Shown: positions 43,099 to 64,000 of the stretch, piece after piece
Layout of the letters: each line of letters begins with the position of its first letter
How positions within the stretch are numbered: position 1 is the first letter of the stretch
Source: Marthasterias glacialis
Taxonomy: Eukaryota > Echinodermata > Asteroidea > Forcipulatida > Asteriidae
Direction of reading: 5' to 3'
NCBI GenBank assembly: GCA_911728455.2
Contig: OU452228.1
Span: 9,472,629 to 9,536,628 of the forward strand
Length of the DNA: 64,000 nt
Notes under the pieces: model-generated
Databases searched by the model: none
What the model saw: the letters and a program-made list of their open reading frames with translations, nothing else
What the model was told of the DNA's origin: nothing
Translations under genes and position numbers: made by a program

Positions 43099-46000
43099 TT
43101 ACCGAATATTAATTAACAAGATAAGAAGTCTACCTTTAAACTATAAACTATAAACTTCGTCCCAATTTTTCAAACGAGACCTGCGCCATTTTTGGAATTA
43201 GTTTTCATGGAAGCCGTGGAACGGCAGGATGGTAATTTGAGATAATTATATTGAAGGGACCATTTTGAACATTTTAGAACGTTTGACGCACCTCAAAGCC
43301 AAAACCCAACAAGTTGCCGGCCCAAAAAGATAAAGATAGCAAGATAGATCGAAGAAACAATAATCTCATTTATATGAGATAGAAAGATGAAACTTGATTG
43401 TCTGACCAGGGCAAATTTATGTGAGAGATGGCGTTTTGGGAAAACTATCTTTATATAATATTTAAGTATAGAAATGTTGACGACTATCGAACTTACTCTA
43501 CGACTGTGTAAAGTAGTAGTGCATCGGGAGCGATGGTAATGACCATTCGCCGTTAGCTTATAATTTATAAACAAGATGGTCAGTGGTAGCAAAACAACAC
43601 TTTGGTTTTTCCTTGATAATGATGAAACTTGTCCTAACCTACTTCACTTCAAATTCTCACATATGTATCGTCTTAATAGTTTGCGGTAGACAGGTGATGA
43701 CGTCATGTTCCCTTTATGTATTGATCAATGTCTCACAAGAAAACTAAACGTTCGTTCCACAATGGGAGAAATTACAGCGTTCAGATGCATTCATGTACCC
43801 ATTTATATTATACAAATCAAAATATTGCATGAGGATCAGTTTTTGTACTAGAGTCATTTCGCTACTCAAACTCATTCAAAGTTTATCCGTGACGGTCAAT
43901 TCGTACTGTCCTCCTGGTGCAGCCTACTCACAGAAAAGTAGACTAAAACAGTTGATGACCGAGAATAAAACACATTTTTACAGCATAATTTTCTTACATT
44001 TTATTGATATTTCAATGTAGTTTGATAGAATAAACTTCATGGTTAAAATACCAATTGCATCACATAATATGGCAATTGGACATTCATCGACACCACCATC
44101 CACACTGTACATAAATAATACAAATGAATCTACTAATTAATCATGAAACCAACGTGTTTTTTGTGTTTTAATGATGTTTGAGAGTGGCTTTATTTGAAGC
44201 ACCTCGATCTCCATGTCAATCAGAATGACGCATTTTGCCAGCCCTACGGTTCAACCTCACGCAGTGATACAAACCTTACCAAAATCTCCTCAAATTTGCT
44301 CAGGGCTTAACAAACAAATATTGTTTTTATTTTGTGTCTCGTTATCTTTTAGATTAAGCTCTGTCCTACAACGATATGGGATTTGTGATGTGGTTATGTA
44401 GCTATTTGTAAATTTGCAGAGTTGCCGATGGGGGCGTTGTTTGCAGATTTGGTTCAAACCTTTTCTACGAAATGCCATAAAACATTTGCAGACTTTTGTT
44501 TCAAGTCTGTTGGTTGGATCTGTTGGTTTTGTAATTGGTTGTCATGTGACGAAGGTTAGAAGTTTTCAAGCGAGAAGGGTGTGCTATGTACAGACGCTCA
44601 TTGTGTATACCAAAAAAAAAAAAAAAAAAAAAAAAAATGGTTGTCAACCACACAACATATTATACGTATAATCCCTTTTACAAATTTCCGGTAAAGAAAA
44701 ATTTAAATTATTGTGTATTAACAGATTAAGTACACCTGACACAACTGATGTCTAGTAATTTATAAGCCACTCTCTTCAGTGTCAACTATTTGTTTTCCTT
44801 TAAATATATCCATGACCACACAATTACATTGCTGTTTGTATTTACAAATGTACCGTGCAGAATTGTTGAAAGTTCTTTTGATGCAAAATCTGAGGGAAAA
44901 ATTACTTTATACCATGTTTACTACAATCAATGTTTATTGTTAGTAATAAAAAAAAAACTTCACCTGTCTCTAACCTTTAAAAATGCAATTTCTGAACAGG
45001 TGTAATTTGCTATGATGTACAAAAGTTGTCAATATGTTCAAGTATCATTAAACTCATCTGTGTAGAATGGACCTTGTAAGTATTTTGCTGTTTAGTTTAA
45101 GTACTACAAAAAGAGGAAGAGCTGAATAAGTTAGGTACAAAACGTGAGCAAAATAGGCACTGAGAACCTGGCCATAACAGATAATAAGCAGACATTATTT
45201 TAAGCAAAAATTATTTGCTTGATGACTTAATTTTGTAATCAAAAATTAGCCGGGCATCACATGGATTATGGCTATCGGCCATACAGGTGATTTGTGACGC
45301 CACCTCTCTCCCCCCCCCCCCCCTCCCCTACCACCCCCGCCTTTATAAATAACCCCCATGCCCATTCCCCATTCGTAGCAGACACTCCACATACAGTCTG
45401 ATCATCACAGTTCTTTTCATTCCTGACATCCAACTGAATGCAGCATTTTCATTTTAATCAACAAAATTCTTGGCAATTTCAAAGCAACGTTGCCCCTACA
45501 AACAGACACAATTAGTCTGGTTATACCTGAACGAGTGAGCTGGAAAGTCATTGCCCATTGGTTGCACGCACAAACTTGGAATTATGCAGGGAATGCGCAC
45601 GTACATAACCCTTGTATTCTAGGAACAAGACTTAAGATGACCACATTGACAATAAAGTGCTGCATCAATGTTGTTGACTCGTCATTTGTGTTGACCTTGT
45701 CAGTCAACCTCATTATTAGGCAACACCAGCTTTTAACACACCCCTCCCCCCCAAAAAAAACAACAACAACAACAACAACAACAAAACAAGCAAGCAAACA
45801 AACAAAAACAATGCTATTATTATCATAAAAAGGCTTGGTTAACAACAAAATAAATAACAATCTGTTGGTATTATTATAAACTGGAACTTTTCTCTTTAGT
45901 GTCATTATACATTTTTAACTTGCAAAATATGTAGAAAAGGGCAAGAAGCAACCTACCAGTACATAAGAAAATTGAACTGGTTTATACACCCCCACCCCAC

Positions 46001-46423
46001 CCTACCCCACCTTTTTACTTTCTCTTTTACATACAAAACAAAACACCATTTTGAGACAGCTTGTGTAAAAAATAGAAGGGCTGTTATGTTTGCTGGTGTT
46101 TTTGAAGTTGTTTTTATTATAAATTAAGGTGTTCAACAATTGAAGACAATTTGAACTTAAAAAATAGAGGGACTGTCTGAAATGTTGCTTCATTTCAGAC
46201 AGTGGTGTTTGCCAGATGGGCAGCTGTGTGTCTCTATGGGCAACCAAAATAATACAAAATACACTCATTCACAGGATACCATATTTTCTGGTTGACTGCA
46301 CATTTGGAGACTTCATTTCCAAATCCTTGCTACTGCCCTTCGAGGGGCATCAATCTAGAAAGTTACCCCCAAACTTCTAGGGGATGCATTCTTCCGTCTT
46401 TCAAAACTTTTTTTTTTTTTTTT
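43099..46423. other. Convergent intergenic region
   Basis: Lies between the ends of sulfotransferase-like gene 4 and CYFIP and must include both 3' UTRs. It has an A-run at 44611-44637, a C-tract at 45309-45323 and a (CAA)n run at 45762-45784. No further gene seen. Confidence 0.55.

Positions 46424-64000
<17,577 letters not shown>

Overview
The window looks like a metazoan, probably deuterostome, nuclear genome. It is AT-rich, with short coding exons separated by long introns and a very high load of fold-back (MITE-like) repeats. SINEs whose body resembles the Deu domain, and the CYFIP sequence itself, fit an ambulacrarian such as an echinoderm, but the sequence does not prove the species.

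Layout. 1-9.9 kb: no intact gene; fold-back repeats, a 100-bp tandem repeat, one palindromic-satellite element and a relic of a GPCR tail. 9.9-11.05 kb (minus): an intact single-exon rhodopsin-class GPCR. 11.05-17 kb: repeats only. 16.94-20.80 kb: a minisatellite fold-back element split by a 3,247-bp DNA transposon (17217-20463). 20.8-43.1 kb (plus): a tandem cluster of four intact sulfotransferase-like genes (299, 309, 302 and 301 aa) with six relics, four copies of a promoter/first-exon block and four copies of a 220-bp fold-back repeat. 43.1-46.4 kb: no gene recognised. 46.4-64 kb (minus): the 3' 18 exons (772 codons) of a CYFIP/Sra-1 orthologue, running off the right edge; its introns hold LINE 3' ends, SINEs and MITEs.

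The most striking object is the 17.2-20.5 kb transposon. Its 616-codon main reading frame can be aligned with the RAG1/Transib catalytic core: acidic residues at the D600, D708 and E962 positions, and a CxxC plus HxxxxH zinc set. Its termini begin with CACAGTG, the canonical V(D)J recombination heptamer, and it is flanked by a perfect GC-rich 5-bp target duplication (CGCTG). The unoccupied site can be recognised in neighbouring repeat units. The coding region is complete except for one frame change in an A7 run.

The sulfotransferase-like genes are intronless in the coding part, each behind a splice acceptor in the 5' UTR. Genes 2 and 3 share upstream blocks, introns and a downstream relic, so they are a recent segmental duplication. 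The cluster and CYFIP are convergent. CYFIP works in the WAVE regulatory complex (actin nucleation downstream of Rac); the sulfotransferase-like enzymes would use PAPS; the GPCR is an orphan. I see no functional link between these neighbours.
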